The notes under the pieces are model-generated. The model ran no database searches. It was not told where the DNA came from and was given only the letters and a program-made list of their open reading frames with translations. Made by a program: the position numbers and the translations under genes. A stretch of 64,000 nucleotides of DNA from Flavobacteriales bacterium BRH_c54 (lineage in GTDB: Bacteria; Bacteroidota; Bacteroidia; Flavobacteriales_E; Vicingaceae), in NCBI GenBank assembly GCA_000961845.1, contig LADZ01000017.1, positions 1 through 64,000 of the forward strand, in the 5' to 3' direction. The stretch's first letter is position 1. Each line of letters opens with the position of its first letter. Of this stretch, positions 26,319-34,236 are shown piece by piece.

Positions 26319-26975
26319 TTAAAGCTTCATTGTAAAAGAGATACTAATTTTTTCTTTCTTTCCTTTCAACAAAAATTTTGGAAAAATGTTGGGGAATATG
26401 TTTAAATATTTTTCAAGCTCATCACATTTATAAACACTTGGTTGTTGTTTTTCAATTTTACTAATTACATAGACTGAATTTTTTACTTCAAACTCAAGTT
26501 GGTATTTATAAGTGTTTGAATAGTCGCATAAACCGTTATCACAGTATTTACTTATCTCAGTTAAGTAATTGAGGTATGAAAAAATATGAATTTTTAACTC
26601 TTTTAAATTATTAAAGAATAATGTATCTGTTACAACATTATTAGTATCCCACATCTCTTTAAATCGAATTGAAATAATTGAATCATTTGGAACCAATTGC
26701 CTAACTACTGTGTCGTTTTTGTAGTTTTTGAACTTTATTTTTTCAGTATATAAGTTATAACCATCAATTAAAATTTCCAGATTATTCCCCCTAATTTTTT
26801 CAATTAAAACTATATCATTAATTGTATCTAAAGAAAAATCGGCATTACTTATTTTAATAGAATTGTCCAGTTGGACATTGTTCAATGAATAAGAATCTAC
26901 TAGTTTTAAGTAACAATTAGTTTGTCCAAATACAAAATTAGATATCAAAATGAATATCAATAAAAAATTCTTCAT
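26319..26975 (-). CDS. Exported hypothetical protein
   Basis: A 218-aa protein with a signal peptide (MKNFLLIFILISNFVFGQ). The N-terminal part (CYLKLVDSYSLNNVQLDN, then NLEILIDGYNLYTEKIKF) resembles a carboxypeptidase-regulatory-like beta-sandwich. The C-terminal part (YQLEFEVKNSVYVISKIEKQQPS ending ISISFTMKL) resembles the strand order of TonB-C-like domains. Two cysteines in KYCDNGLCDYS may form a disulfide. These are loose resemblances; no function can be given. Confidence 0.45.
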   Translation of the reverse strand: MKNFLLIFILISNFVFGQTNCYLKLVDSYSLNNVQLDNSIKISNADFSLDTINDIVLIEKIRGNNLEILIDGYNLYTEKIKFKNYKNDTVVRQLVPNDSIISIRFKEMWDTNNVVTDTLFFNNLKELKIHIFSYLNYLTEISKYCDNGLCDYSNTYKYQLEFEVKNSVYVISKIEKQQPSVYKCDELEKYLNIFPNIFPKFLLKGKKEKISISFTMKL

Positions 26976-27077
26976 TTCACTTTATTAAACTCCCTCCAAA
27001 TATAACAATTCCTCCTCATTTCACATTTAATTTTCCTTATGTAACAAAAGTAGCTGACTTTAGGGTTGGAGGCAAGG

Positions 27078-27085
27078 TACTTTTG
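27078..27085 (+). promoter_or_regulatory. Probable -7 box of the first RND efflux operon
   Basis: TACTTTTG matches TAnnTTTG, 26 nt before the ATG of the TolC gene at 27112. No TTG stands at the expected -33 distance, so the promoter may need an activator. Confidence 0.45.
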
Positions 27086-27111
27086 CACCAACAAAAAAAT
27101 TACTTAGACAC

Positions 27112-28431
27112 ATGAAGAAAAAAAAAATAGTTGCGTTTGCCTTAATCGGTTTGTTTGCAAGTCCTACATTGGTAGCACAAAGCACTCAAAAAATTTCTTT
27201 TAAAGAAATTGAAGCCAAGGTAATAGAAAATAACCACCAATTAAAAATTACCCAACAACAATTTATTGAGGCTCGTGCCGAATACCGTCAAACCAACTCG
27301 GTATTGTTGCCCAATTTAAGCATTTCGCATACCGGATTTAAAACTAATAACCCTGTTTATGCTTTTGGGGCGAAATTAAATCAAGGCAATTTTACCATGC
27401 AAGATTTTGATATCAATAACCTGAATAATCCTGATGCTATTGAAAATTACACCACTACTTTTCAAGTGGAGCAGCCTTTAATTAATGTAGATGGTATGTA
27501 TTATCGTCAGGCAGCTAAAAGCAAAATGGAGGCAATTGAATTGCAAAATGCTTTTAAACAAGATGCTTTGTTAATTGAAGTACAAAAAGCTTATATGCAA
27601 CTACAAGTGGCTAACGAAGCAGTAAAAGTGTTAGAAAAAGCTAATGCAACTGCCCAAGAAACCAAAAAAGTAGTGACCAGCTTTTACGAGCAGCAAATCA
27701 TTCAAGAAAGTGACTTGTTGTTAGTTGAAATCCGTGTAAACGAAATTGAAAATCAGTTGGCACAAGCAAAAAGTGCAGTAAAAAATACCTCAGACTTTAT
27801 TCATTACTTAATGGGAACCGGTTCTGACAATATTATTGAGCCTGCCGATGAATTGGAAGCAACAGTTGTGTTAGCTTCAGCAAACACTTCTGTGGACGCA
27901 CTTAAAAACCGTTCGGACATTAAAGCAATGGAGCTTTTAACCAATGCCTATAAAAAAATGAGCAGCGCTTCTAAAATGGCTTTTGTCCCAAGACTAAATG
28001 CTTTTGGAAATTACGAATTATTTGACGACCAGGTTTTTGGAACAAATGCCAATAGTTATTTTGTAGGAGCTCAACTAAAATGGGATTTGTTTCAAGGAGG
28101 AAAAAATGTAGGGAAATGGCAAAAAAATGCTGCTCAATACCAGCAATCAAAATTGGAGTACGAACAGTATTTGGCAAAAAGCCAGGTAGAAATCAATCAA
28201 ATGAATCGTTCATTAATTGATGCTCAAAACCAAATGGAATTAGCCAAAAAGTCGATGGAGCAAGCCGAAGAAGTGTTGAGAATAAAAACCAACCGATTTA
28301 ACCAAGGCTTAGAAAAAACTTCCGATTTGCTAATGTCAGAAACGCAGTTTGCTGAAAAGCAGTTGGCTTACTATCAAAGCATTTTTCAATATAATTTGAC
28401 ACAGGCTTATATCAATTTTTTAACTAAATAA
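27112..28431 (+). CDS. TolC family outer-membrane efflux channel
   Basis: A 439-aa outer-membrane factor of a tripartite efflux system. A signal peptide (ending SPTLVAQ) is followed by two OEP repeats of long amphipathic helices: ISFKEIEAKVIENNHQLKI and YMQLQVANEAVKVLEKANATAQ in the first, YKKMSSASKMAFVPRLNAFG and NRFNQGLEKTSDLLMSETQF in the second. Barrel strands such as FVGAQLKWDLFQGGKN carry the usual W-LF-GG motif. It is the first gene of the operon with the adaptor and pump; a 171-bp gap holding a long hairpin separates it from the adaptor gene. Confidence 0.92.
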   Translation: MKKKKIVAFALIGLFASPTLVAQSTQKISFKEIEAKVIENNHQLKITQQQFIEARAEYRQTNSVLLPNLSISHTGFKTNNPVYAFGAKLNQGNFTMQDFDINNLNNPDAIENYTTTFQVEQPLINVDGMYYRQAAKSKMEAIELQNAFKQDALLIEVQKAYMQLQVANEAVKVLEKANATAQETKKVVTSFYEQQIIQESDLLLVEIRVNEIENQLAQAKSAVKNTSDFIHYLMGTGSDNIIEPADELEATVVLASANTSVDALKNRSDIKAMELLTNAYKKMSSASKMAFVPRLNAFGNYELFDDQVFGTNANSYFVGAQLKWDLFQGGKNVGKWQKNAAQYQQSKLEYEQYLAKSQVEINQMNRSLIDAQNQMELAKKSMEQAEEVLRIKTNRFNQGLEKTSDLLMSETQFAEKQLAYYQSIFQYNLTQAYINFLTK

Positions 28432-28432
28432 C

Positions 28433-28550
28433 GACTATTTATAATGCTCGATTTCTTCGTTACTCTTGGTTTAAAAACCAGTCATTTACTAAAGTAAACT
28501 CCTGATTTTCAAACCTACGAAAGCCTCGAACTCAAACATTATAAATAGTC
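28433..28550. repeat. 118-bp long imperfect hairpin element
   Basis: Ends are a perfect 14-bp inverted repeat (GACTATTTATAATG 28433-28446, complement 28537-28550). Inside, further pairs align in the same register: TTCGT/ACGAA (28456-28460 with 28517-28521), GGTTT/AAACC (28468-28472 with 28511-28515), CAG/CTG, and a central TTTAC-TAAA-GTAAA. The whole stretch can fold into one arm. It starts 2 bp after the TolC stop codon and is followed by a T/A-rich run. A dispersed repeat or an RNA processing signal is possible. Confidence 0.7.
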
Positions 28551-28602
28551 TTAAAAAAATATCAATCAAAAAATTATAACCATATATAAAAACCAACATA
28601 CA

Positions 28603-29679
28603 ATGAAAAAAAGAATATACACCTTATCTATAGCATTAGCATCCATTGCATTCATTAGCAGCTGTGGTGCAGAAAAAGAAGAAACAACCATTGCCGAAAA
28701 AGGCATAGCGGTTCAAGTAGCAACACCTGTATTACAAACGGGTAATAGTTTAACCGTTAGTGGAAAAGTGGAAGCTGTAAATAATGCGACATTAAGCACT
28801 CGTCAGATGGGATTTGTAGATGAAATTCATGTGAAAATTGGTGAAAAAGTAAGCAAAGGACAATTGCTGCTTTCTATTACCAATGAAGATTTAAGAGCTA
28901 AAAAAGCACAAGTAGAAGCCAATATTAGCGAAGCTTCGGCAGCATTAAAAAACGTTGAAACTAACTACAACCGTTTTAAAACATTATTTGAGCAAAAAAG
29001 CGTTTCGCAAAAAGAAATGGACGATATGACCATGCAATACGAAATGACTAAATCGAAATTAAGTGCAGCTCAGCAAATGAAAAATGAAATAGATGCTCAG
29101 TTTGATTACGCCAACCTTAAAGCTCCTTTTGATGGAGTAATTACCAATAAGTTTATTAAAAAAGGAGATATGGCAAATCCGGGAATGCCACTTATTGCTT
29201 TGGAAAATCCAAACCATTTTGAAGTAATAGCCAATGTTCCTGAATCGGAAATTGCAAATATTAAAACAGATAATGAAGTAAAAGTGCTAATTAAATCGAT
29301 TAACAAAGAAGTAAAAGGCACTATTGCAGCCATCAGTAAATCGGCAAGCAACACAGGCGGACAGTTTCAAATACGAGTAAACTTAGAAGAAAATTTAGAA
29401 GGAATTTATTCTGGAATGTTTGCCACACTAAAACTTACCACTAATAACGATAATCAATTAAGTGCTTTAATGGTAGATAAAAATGCTATCATCAAAAAAG
29501 GCGATTTAAAAGGTTTGTATGTAGTTAGTCAGCAAAATACCGCAGTGCTTCGTTGGGTAAGATTAGGCAGACAAGTGGGTGAAAATATTGAAGTGCTTTC
29601 TGGTGTTAGCAATGACGAACAGTACATTGTAGCACACCAAGGAAAAGTATTTAACGGAGCTAAAGTTTCTGTAAAATAA
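28603..29679 (+). CDS. RND efflux periplasmic adaptor (membrane fusion protein), lipoprotein
   Basis: A 358-aa HlyD/AcrA-type adaptor bridging pump and channel. Lipoprotein signal with Cys near 21 (AFISSCGAEKEE). Lipoyl half-motifs: MGFVDEIHVKIGEKVSKGQLLLSI and FDYANLKAPFDGVITNKFIKKGDM. A coiled-coil hairpin sits between them (YNRFKTLFEQKSVSQKEMDDM), then beta-barrel and membrane-proximal domains (ESEIANIKTDNEVKVLI; LYVVSQQNTAVLRWVRLG). It lies 49 bp before the pump gene. Confidence 0.92.
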   Translation: MKKRIYTLSIALASIAFISSCGAEKEETTIAEKGIAVQVATPVLQTGNSLTVSGKVEAVNNATLSTRQMGFVDEIHVKIGEKVSKGQLLLSITNEDLRAKKAQVEANISEASAALKNVETNYNRFKTLFEQKSVSQKEMDDMTMQYEMTKSKLSAAQQMKNEIDAQFDYANLKAPFDGVITNKFIKKGDMANPGMPLIALENPNHFEVIANVPESEIANIKTDNEVKVLIKSINKEVKGTIAAISKSASNTGGQFQIRVNLEENLEGIYSGMFATLKLTTNNDNQLSALMVDKNAIIKKGDLKGLYVVSQQNTAVLRWVRLGRQVGENIEVLSGVSNDEQYIVAHQGKVFNGAKVSVK

Positions 29680-29728
29680 TCCATTAAGTTAACTAATTAC
29701 AAAGTACTTTTTAATTAAACCAAAGACA

Positions 29729-32700
29729 ATGAAAGAAGGAATAGCAGGCAAAATCGCCAAACTTTTTATACAATCGAAACTTACTGTATTACTCATGATT
29801 GTATTCATGGTAATAGGCGTTTATAGTTCGTTTTTAATACCTAGGGAGGAAGAACCTCAAATTGATGTGCCTATGGCAGATATCTTTGTGGGATATCCCG
29901 GAGCATCGCCACAAGAAGTAGAATCACGAGTAGCTCAACCGTTAGAAAAAATCATTTCTAATATTAAAGGTGTGGAGTATGTTTATTCTACTTCTATGAA
30001 TGAACAAGGAATGATTATCGTGCAGTTTTTTGTTGGAGAAGATATAGAACGATCTATCGTAAAACTATACAACGAAATCAATAAAAACATGGATAAACTC
30101 CCGGAAGGAGTAACCATGCCACTGATAAAAACCAGAGCTATAGACGATGTGCCAATGTTAGCTTTAACGCTTTGGAGCGAAAATTACGATGATTTCCGTT
30201 TAAAGCAATTAGCCAATGAACTTACCAATGAAATTGAAAAGGTAAATGATGTTTCTATCACCAAAGTAATAGGAGGAAGAAGTAGACAATTGCGTGTAGT
30301 ATTGGATAAAGATAAAATGGCCGAGTTAGGCTTGGATTTTTTAGAGGTAACTAAACAAATTCAAGTTGCTAACCAACAAATGTCTTCAGGAAAATTCAAT
30401 AAAAACGATACTGAATTTTTAGTTTCTTCAGGAGCTTTCTTAAAAACAGTTCAGGATGTAGAGCAGTTGGTAGTTGGTATGCACAACAATTTTCCGGTGT
30501 ATTTAAAACAAATTGCTACCATATCGGATGGACCAGAAATACCTAATGCTTATGTAACTTTTGGTTATGGGAGTGCTACCGATAAAAAAGAAGTACATCC
30601 ATCGGAATATGCTGCGGTAACTATTTCTGTTGCCAAAAGAAAAGGTGCTGATGCCATGAAAATTTCCAATGTTATTTTGGATAAAGTTGAACATTTGCAA
30701 AAAACATTAATTCCAGATGAGGTAAAAGTAGAAATTACCAGAAACTACGGAGAAACAGCCTCACACAAAGTATCGGAATTGTTATTGCACTTAATTGGAG
30801 CTATTGTAGCAGTAACCATTGTGGTAATGTTGGCAATGGGTTGGAGAGGCGGATTGGTAGTTTTCCTTTCAGTGCCTATTACTTTTGCACTTACTTTATT
30901 GAGTTACTATTTATTAGATTATACCTTAAATAGAATTACCTTATTCGCATTAGTATTTGTAACGGGTATTGTGGTAGATGATTCCATCATTATTGCCGAA
31001 AACATGCACCGACATTTTAAGATGAAACGCTTACCTTTTGGTCAGGCTGCTATTTATGCGATAAATGAAGTAGGTAACCCCACCATTTTAGCCACCTTTA
31101 CAGTAATTGCCTCGGTATTGCCAATGGCTTTTGTTAGCGGATTAATGGGGCCTTACATGAGTCCGATGCCTATTGGGGCTTCTATAGCCATGATTTTGTC
31201 ACTTTTTGTAGCACTTACCATTACACCGTATTTGGGTTTTATTTTTTTACGAGAAAAAGAGAAAAGAACAGGAACGGAAGAAGAGAAAGCTCCTAAAAGA
31301 ATGGAAGACACCTTTATTTACAAATTGTACGATAAGTTTGAGCGTCCGTTAATTGAAAACAGAACAAAACGTTTTTGGTTTTTAGGATTAACCGTATTCT
31401 TACTATTCGGTTCTATGGCAATGTTCTTTACCAAATCTGTAGCTGTAAAAATGTTGCCTTTCGATAACAAAAATGAATTTCAGGTGGTAATTGATATGCC
31501 CGAAGGAACAACTTTAGAAAGAACGTTGGCAGTAACACAAGAAATAGAGCAATATTTAGCTACTAGAAATGAAGTAGTGAACTATCAAGGTTATGTGGGA
31601 ACTTCAGCACCCATTACTTTTAACGGATTGGTAAGGCATTATGATTTACGTGGAGGAAGTAATAATGCCGATATCCAAGTAAACTTAACAGATAAAACCG
31701 AAAGAAGCGAACAAAGTCATGACATTGCTAAACTACTTCGTCCGGACATTCAGCAAATAGCTAAAAAATATGGAGCCAATGTTAAATTGGTGGAAGTACC
31801 ACCGGGACCTCCAGTACTTTCTACCATAGTAGCTGAAATTTATGGGCCGGAATACGACCAACAAATTAAAGTGGCAAGTGAAGTAATGAACATCTTAAAT
31901 AATACGCAAGATGTAGTAGATGTAGATTGGATGGTGGAGGATGATCAAACTAAATTCAGTTTTGAAGTAGATAAAGAAAAAGCCATGTTGTATGGAATTC
32001 CTACTCAGCAAATTACACATACATTAAATACAGTAATGAGCGAAAGAGAAATTTCCAGATTGTATGATGAAAATGCTACTAAAGCTGTAGGAATTGTGTT
32101 GACACTTGATGAGAAAGAAAAATCTACGATAAGTGATATCCTTCAAATTCAAATCGCTAACCCAATGGGACAAACCTTTCCGTTGGCAGATTTAGTGAAA
32201 GTAAATAAAGAAATTCAGCCTAAAAGCATTTTCAGAAAAAATCAAAAAAGAGTAGTTTATGTATTAGCGGATATGGCAGGAGCATTAGAAAGTCCGGTAT
32301 ATGCCATTTTAGGAATTGATGAAAAGCTAAAACAAATTCCTTTACCCGAAGGTTATGTGCTGAATGAGTTGTATATGAATCAACCCGAAAATGAAGATGA
32401 TTTTACTGTGAAATGGGATGGAGAATGGCAAATTACCTTGGAAGTGTTTAGAGATTTAGGAATGGCATTTATGGGAGTAATTTTCATTATCTATATTCTA
32501 ATTGTAGGATGGTTTCAAAACTTTAAAGCCCCGATGGTAATGATGGTAGCTATACCATTGTCATTAGTAGGAATTGTAGTAGGACATTGGATGCTAGGAG
32601 CATTTTTTACAGCAACATCTTTTATCGGAATGATAGCCCTGGCGGGAATTATGGTGCGGAACTCTGTACTGTTGATAGACTTTGTTAACTTACGAATAGA

Positions 32701-32983
32701 AGAAGGAATTCCTTTAAAACAAGCAGTTATTGAGGCTGGAGCTATTAGGACAACACCAATTTTGTTAACTGCAGGAACAGTGGTCATAGGAGCATTTGTT
32801 ATCCTTTTTGATCCTATTTTCCAAGGATTAGCCATTTCGCTAATGGGAGGAACAATAGCTTCAACAGTGCTAACATTGTTAGTAGTGCCATTAGTGTATT
32901 ACATGATAGAACGTAAAAATCATCCATCAGAAGAGAATAAAATAGAAGAAGAAACAGATAATAATCAAGAACTAAACTTATAA
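29729..32983 (+). CDS. RND family efflux pump permease (HAE-like)
   Basis: A 1084-aa inner-membrane proton/substrate antiporter with the 12-helix RND plan. TM1 follows KLFIQSKLTVLLM; porter-domain landmarks are VGYPGASPQEVESRVAQPLE and VIGGRSRQLRVVLD. The proton-relay helix reads FVTGIVVDDSIIIAEN, with two adjacent Asp as in AcrB, which favours organic substrates over metal ions. The second half repeats the fold (TKRFWFLGLTVFLLFG; FIGMIALAGIMVRNSVLLIDF). The charged tail after the last helix is short. Substrate unknown; the PII-like gene downstream hints at a regulatory link. Confidence 0.93.
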   Translation: MKEGIAGKIAKLFIQSKLTVLLMIVFMVIGVYSSFLIPREEEPQIDVPMADIFVGYPGASPQEVESRVAQPLEKIISNIKGVEYVYSTSMNEQGMIIVQFFVGEDIERSIVKLYNEINKNMDKLPEGVTMPLIKTRAIDDVPMLALTLWSENYDDFRLKQLANELTNEIEKVNDVSITKVIGGRSRQLRVVLDKDKMAELGLDFLEVTKQIQVANQQMSSGKFNKNDTEFLVSSGAFLKTVQDVEQLVVGMHNNFPVYLKQIATISDGPEIPNAYVTFGYGSATDKKEVHPSEYAAVTISVAKRKGADAMKISNVILDKVEHLQKTLIPDEVKVEITRNYGETASHKVSELLLHLIGAIVAVTIVVMLAMGWRGGLVVFLSVPITFALTLLSYYLLDYTLNRITLFALVFVTGIVVDDSIIIAENMHRHFKMKRLPFGQAAIYAINEVGNPTILATFTVIASVLPMAFVSGLMGPYMSPMPIGASIAMILSLFVALTITPYLGFIFLREKEKRTGTEEEKAPKRMEDTFIYKLYDKFERPLIENRTKRFWFLGLTVFLLFGSMAMFFTKSVAVKMLPFDNKNEFQVVIDMPEGTTLERTLAVTQEIEQYLATRNEVVNYQGYVGTSAPITFNGLVRHYDLRGGSNNADIQVNLTDKTERSEQSHDIAKLLRPDIQQIAKKYGANVKLVEVPPGPPVLSTIVAEIYGPEYDQQIKVASEVMNILNNTQDVVDVDWMVEDDQTKFSFEVDKEKAMLYGIPTQQITHTLNTVMSEREISRLYDENATKAVGIVLTLDEKEKSTISDILQIQIANPMGQTFPLADLVKVNKEIQPKSIFRKNQKRVVYVLADMAGALESPVYAILGIDEKLKQIPLPEGYVLNELYMNQPENEDDFTVKWDGEWQITLEVFRDLGMAFMGVIFIIYILIVGWFQNFKAPMVMMVAIPLSLVGIVVGHWMLGAFFTATSFIGMIALAGIMVRNSVLLIDFVNLRIEEGIPLKQAVIEAGAIRTTPILLTAGTVVIGAFVILFDPIFQGLAISLMGGTIASTVLTLLVVPLVYYMIERKNHPSEENKIEEETDNNQELNL

Positions 32984-32993
32984 ATTTAATAAT

Positions 32994-33299
32994 ATGAAAC
33001 TATTAATAGTAACCGCCATAGCAGCACATCAGCAAGAAGTGTTAAAGCTTTTTAAAGCCTCAGGAATTGAAGCTTTCAGCAGCTCAGAAATTGACGGATA
33101 TAAAAACATATCGTCACTAATTGCAGCTCACAGTTGGTTTCCGAGCCAGCCCGGAGGAAATGAATCCTTATTGTTTTTCTCTTTCTCTGAAGAGGATAAA
33201 GTAAATCAGTTGTTAGAAAAGGTGCAAACTTTTAATGCCAATACTGAAAATTTTAATCCGATAAGAGCTGCGGTTATTGCCATAGAAAAATTTATTTAA
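32994..33299 (+). CDS. PII-like (DUF3240-type) small protein
   Basis: A 101-aa cytosolic protein whose strand-helix order (LLIVTAIAAHQQEVLKLFKASGI, then ESLLFFSFSEEDKVNQLLEKVQTFN, then PIRAAVIAIEKFI) fits the ferredoxin-like fold of PII-like and CutA-like trimers. DUF3240-type PII-like proteins are found with metal and RND efflux genes, and its place 10 bp after the pump agrees. It lacks the uridylylated T-loop of classical GlnB. The assignment rests on fold pattern and context, not on a diagnostic motif. Confidence 0.5.
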   Translation: MKLLIVTAIAAHQQEVLKLFKASGIEAFSSSEIDGYKNISSLIAAHSWFPSQPGGNESLLFFSFSEEDKVNQLLEKVQTFNANTENFNPIRAAVIAIEKFI

Positions 33300-33316
33300 T
33301 CAAAAAATTTAAAATT

Positions 33317-33526
33317 ATGATCAACAGAATAGTAAGAGGAATAGCCGGAACATTTGTTTTAATAAGTATACTATTAGCAGTATATGTAAACATAAATTGG
33401 TTATGGTTTACAGCATTTGTAGGAGTAAATTTGTTACAATCTTCATTTACACAATGGTGTTTAATGGATAAAATACTTGCCAAATTGGGAGTTAAAGCAG
33501 AAGGGGATAGTTGTACCAATTGTTAA
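33317..33526 (+). CDS. DUF2892 (YgaP-like) small membrane protein
   Basis: A 69-aa protein with two membrane segments (VRGIAGTFVLISILLAVYV and WLWFTAFVGVNLLQSSF), then a cytoplasmic tail WCLMDKILAKLGVKAEGDSCTNC. The pattern 'R--RG-aG--' and 'FvG-NllQs-fT--C-----L-klG' is that of DUF2892, the transmembrane domain also fused to rhodanese in YgaP. The final C-x2-C pair could bind metal or be redox active. It is the last gene of the RND operon, 17 bp after the PII-like gene. Confidence 0.8.
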   Translation: MINRIVRGIAGTFVLISILLAVYVNINWLWFTAFVGVNLLQSSFTQWCLMDKILAKLGVKAEGDSCTNC

Positions 33527-33536
33527 CTAAATATTT

Positions 33537-33567
33537 GCAACCCAAGTAAATTATTTAGTTGGGTTGC
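33537..33567 (+). terminator. Hairpin terminator of the first RND operon
   Basis: Perfect 9-bp stem GCAACCCAA (33537-33545) with TTGGGTTGC (33559-33567) and a 13-nt loop, directly followed by the -7 box of the MerR gene. Confidence 0.7.
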
Positions 33568-33568
33568 T

Positions 33569-33576
33569 TACTTTTG
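33569..33576 (+). promoter_or_regulatory. -7 box of the MerR-type gene
   Basis: TACTTTTG, a full TAnnTTTG match, 4 nt before the ATG at 33581: a leaderless arrangement. The -33 region falls inside the upstream terminator hairpin and has no clear TTG. Confidence 0.55.
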
Positions 33577-33580
33577 CTAT

Positions 33581-33913
33581 ATGACTGACGGTAAATTATT
33601 TTATACTATTGGTGAAGTGGCAAACATGTTTAATGTCAACACGTCCTTAATTCGTTTTTGGGAGAAGGAGTTTGATATTATTAAACCTCAAAAAAACAAA
33701 AAAGGTAATCGACTGTTTACTAAAAAAGACATTGATAATTTTCATATTATTTTTCATTTAGTAAAAGAGAAAGGATATACTTTAGAAGGAGCCAAAAACA
33801 AACTTAAAAGTGGAGCACAATCCTTTCAAGAATCCACCAAAGAAAATCTTGAAGTCATTAAATCACTAGAAAGTGTAAAAGTTTTTTTACTAAGCTTGAA
33901 AGAAGAATTATAA
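33581..33913 (+). CDS. MerR family transcriptional regulator
   Basis: A 110-aa DNA-binding protein with the MerR winged helix at the N-terminus: FYTIGEVANMFNVNTSLIRFWEKEF, then NKKGNRLFTKKDIDNFHIIFHLVKEKGYTLEGAKN. The C-terminal part is a short helix (VIKSLESVKVFLLSLKEEL) without the cysteines of metal-sensing MerR proteins. It resembles the small Bacteroidota MerR proteins of unknown effector. It is monocistronic, ends at a strong bidirectional terminator, and is probably leaderless. Confidence 0.85.
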   Translation: MTDGKLFYTIGEVANMFNVNTSLIRFWEKEFDIIKPQKNKKGNRLFTKKDIDNFHIIFHLVKEKGYTLEGAKNKLKSGAQSFQESTKENLEVIKSLESVKVFLLSLKEEL

Positions 33914-33914
33914 T

Positions 33915-33948
33915 AAAAAAACCTCTGAATTAATTCAGAGGTTTTTTT
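33915..33948. terminator. Bidirectional terminator between the MerR gene and tRNA-Leu
   Basis: A perfect 34-bp palindrome, AAAAAAACCTCTGAATT and its complement, with A7 on one side and T7 on the other. It starts 1 bp after the MerR stop codon and ends next to the tRNA 3' end, so it serves both genes. Confidence 0.92.
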
Positions 33949-33949
33949 G

Positions 33950-34029
33950 TACCCGAGGCCGGAGTCGAACCGGCACTCCGAAGAACACGAGTTTGAGTCG
34001 TGCGCGTCTACCAATTCCGCCACTCGGGC
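33950..34029 (-). tRNA. tRNA-Leu (anticodon CAA)
   Basis: The minus strand folds as a class II tRNA. The acceptor GCCCGAG pairs with CTCGGGT, the D arm holds GGTAGACGC, the anticodon stem CACGA/TCGTG encloses the loop CTCAAAC (anticodon CAA, codon UUG), a short variable arm follows, and the T arm is GCCGG-TTCGACT-CCGGC. The 3' CCA is not encoded. Upstream on the minus strand, TAATTTCG (complement of 34059-34066) with a TTG 22 nt away is a plausible promoter. Confidence 0.95.
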
Positions 34030-34174
34030 ATAGTGTTCAATAATTAAGAACAGGATTGCGAAATTACTCATCAATTTTTAATATTAAACAACTTTTACTA
34101 AAATTTTAAGCTATATAGCTTTCTACTTATAATCGATATAAAAAACGAATTCAGAATATACGACATTTAGCGTA

Positions 34175-34205
34175 TTGTCAAAAGTACAGGAGAATCACAT
34201 TTTTG
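34175..34205 (+). promoter_or_regulatory. Probable promoter of the beta-propeller gene cluster
   Basis: TTG (34175-34177), 20-nt spacer, CATTTTTG (34198-34205, one mismatch to TAnnTTTG), about 31 nt before the ATG at 34237. Confidence 0.5.
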
Positions 34206-34236
34206 TTGTCAGAAATTAACTGATAAACAACTATTA

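Noticed and set aside
33826-34074. Minus-strand frame across the MerR end and tRNA
   Set aside because: It translates the tRNA-Leu gene and the terminator; not a protein gene.
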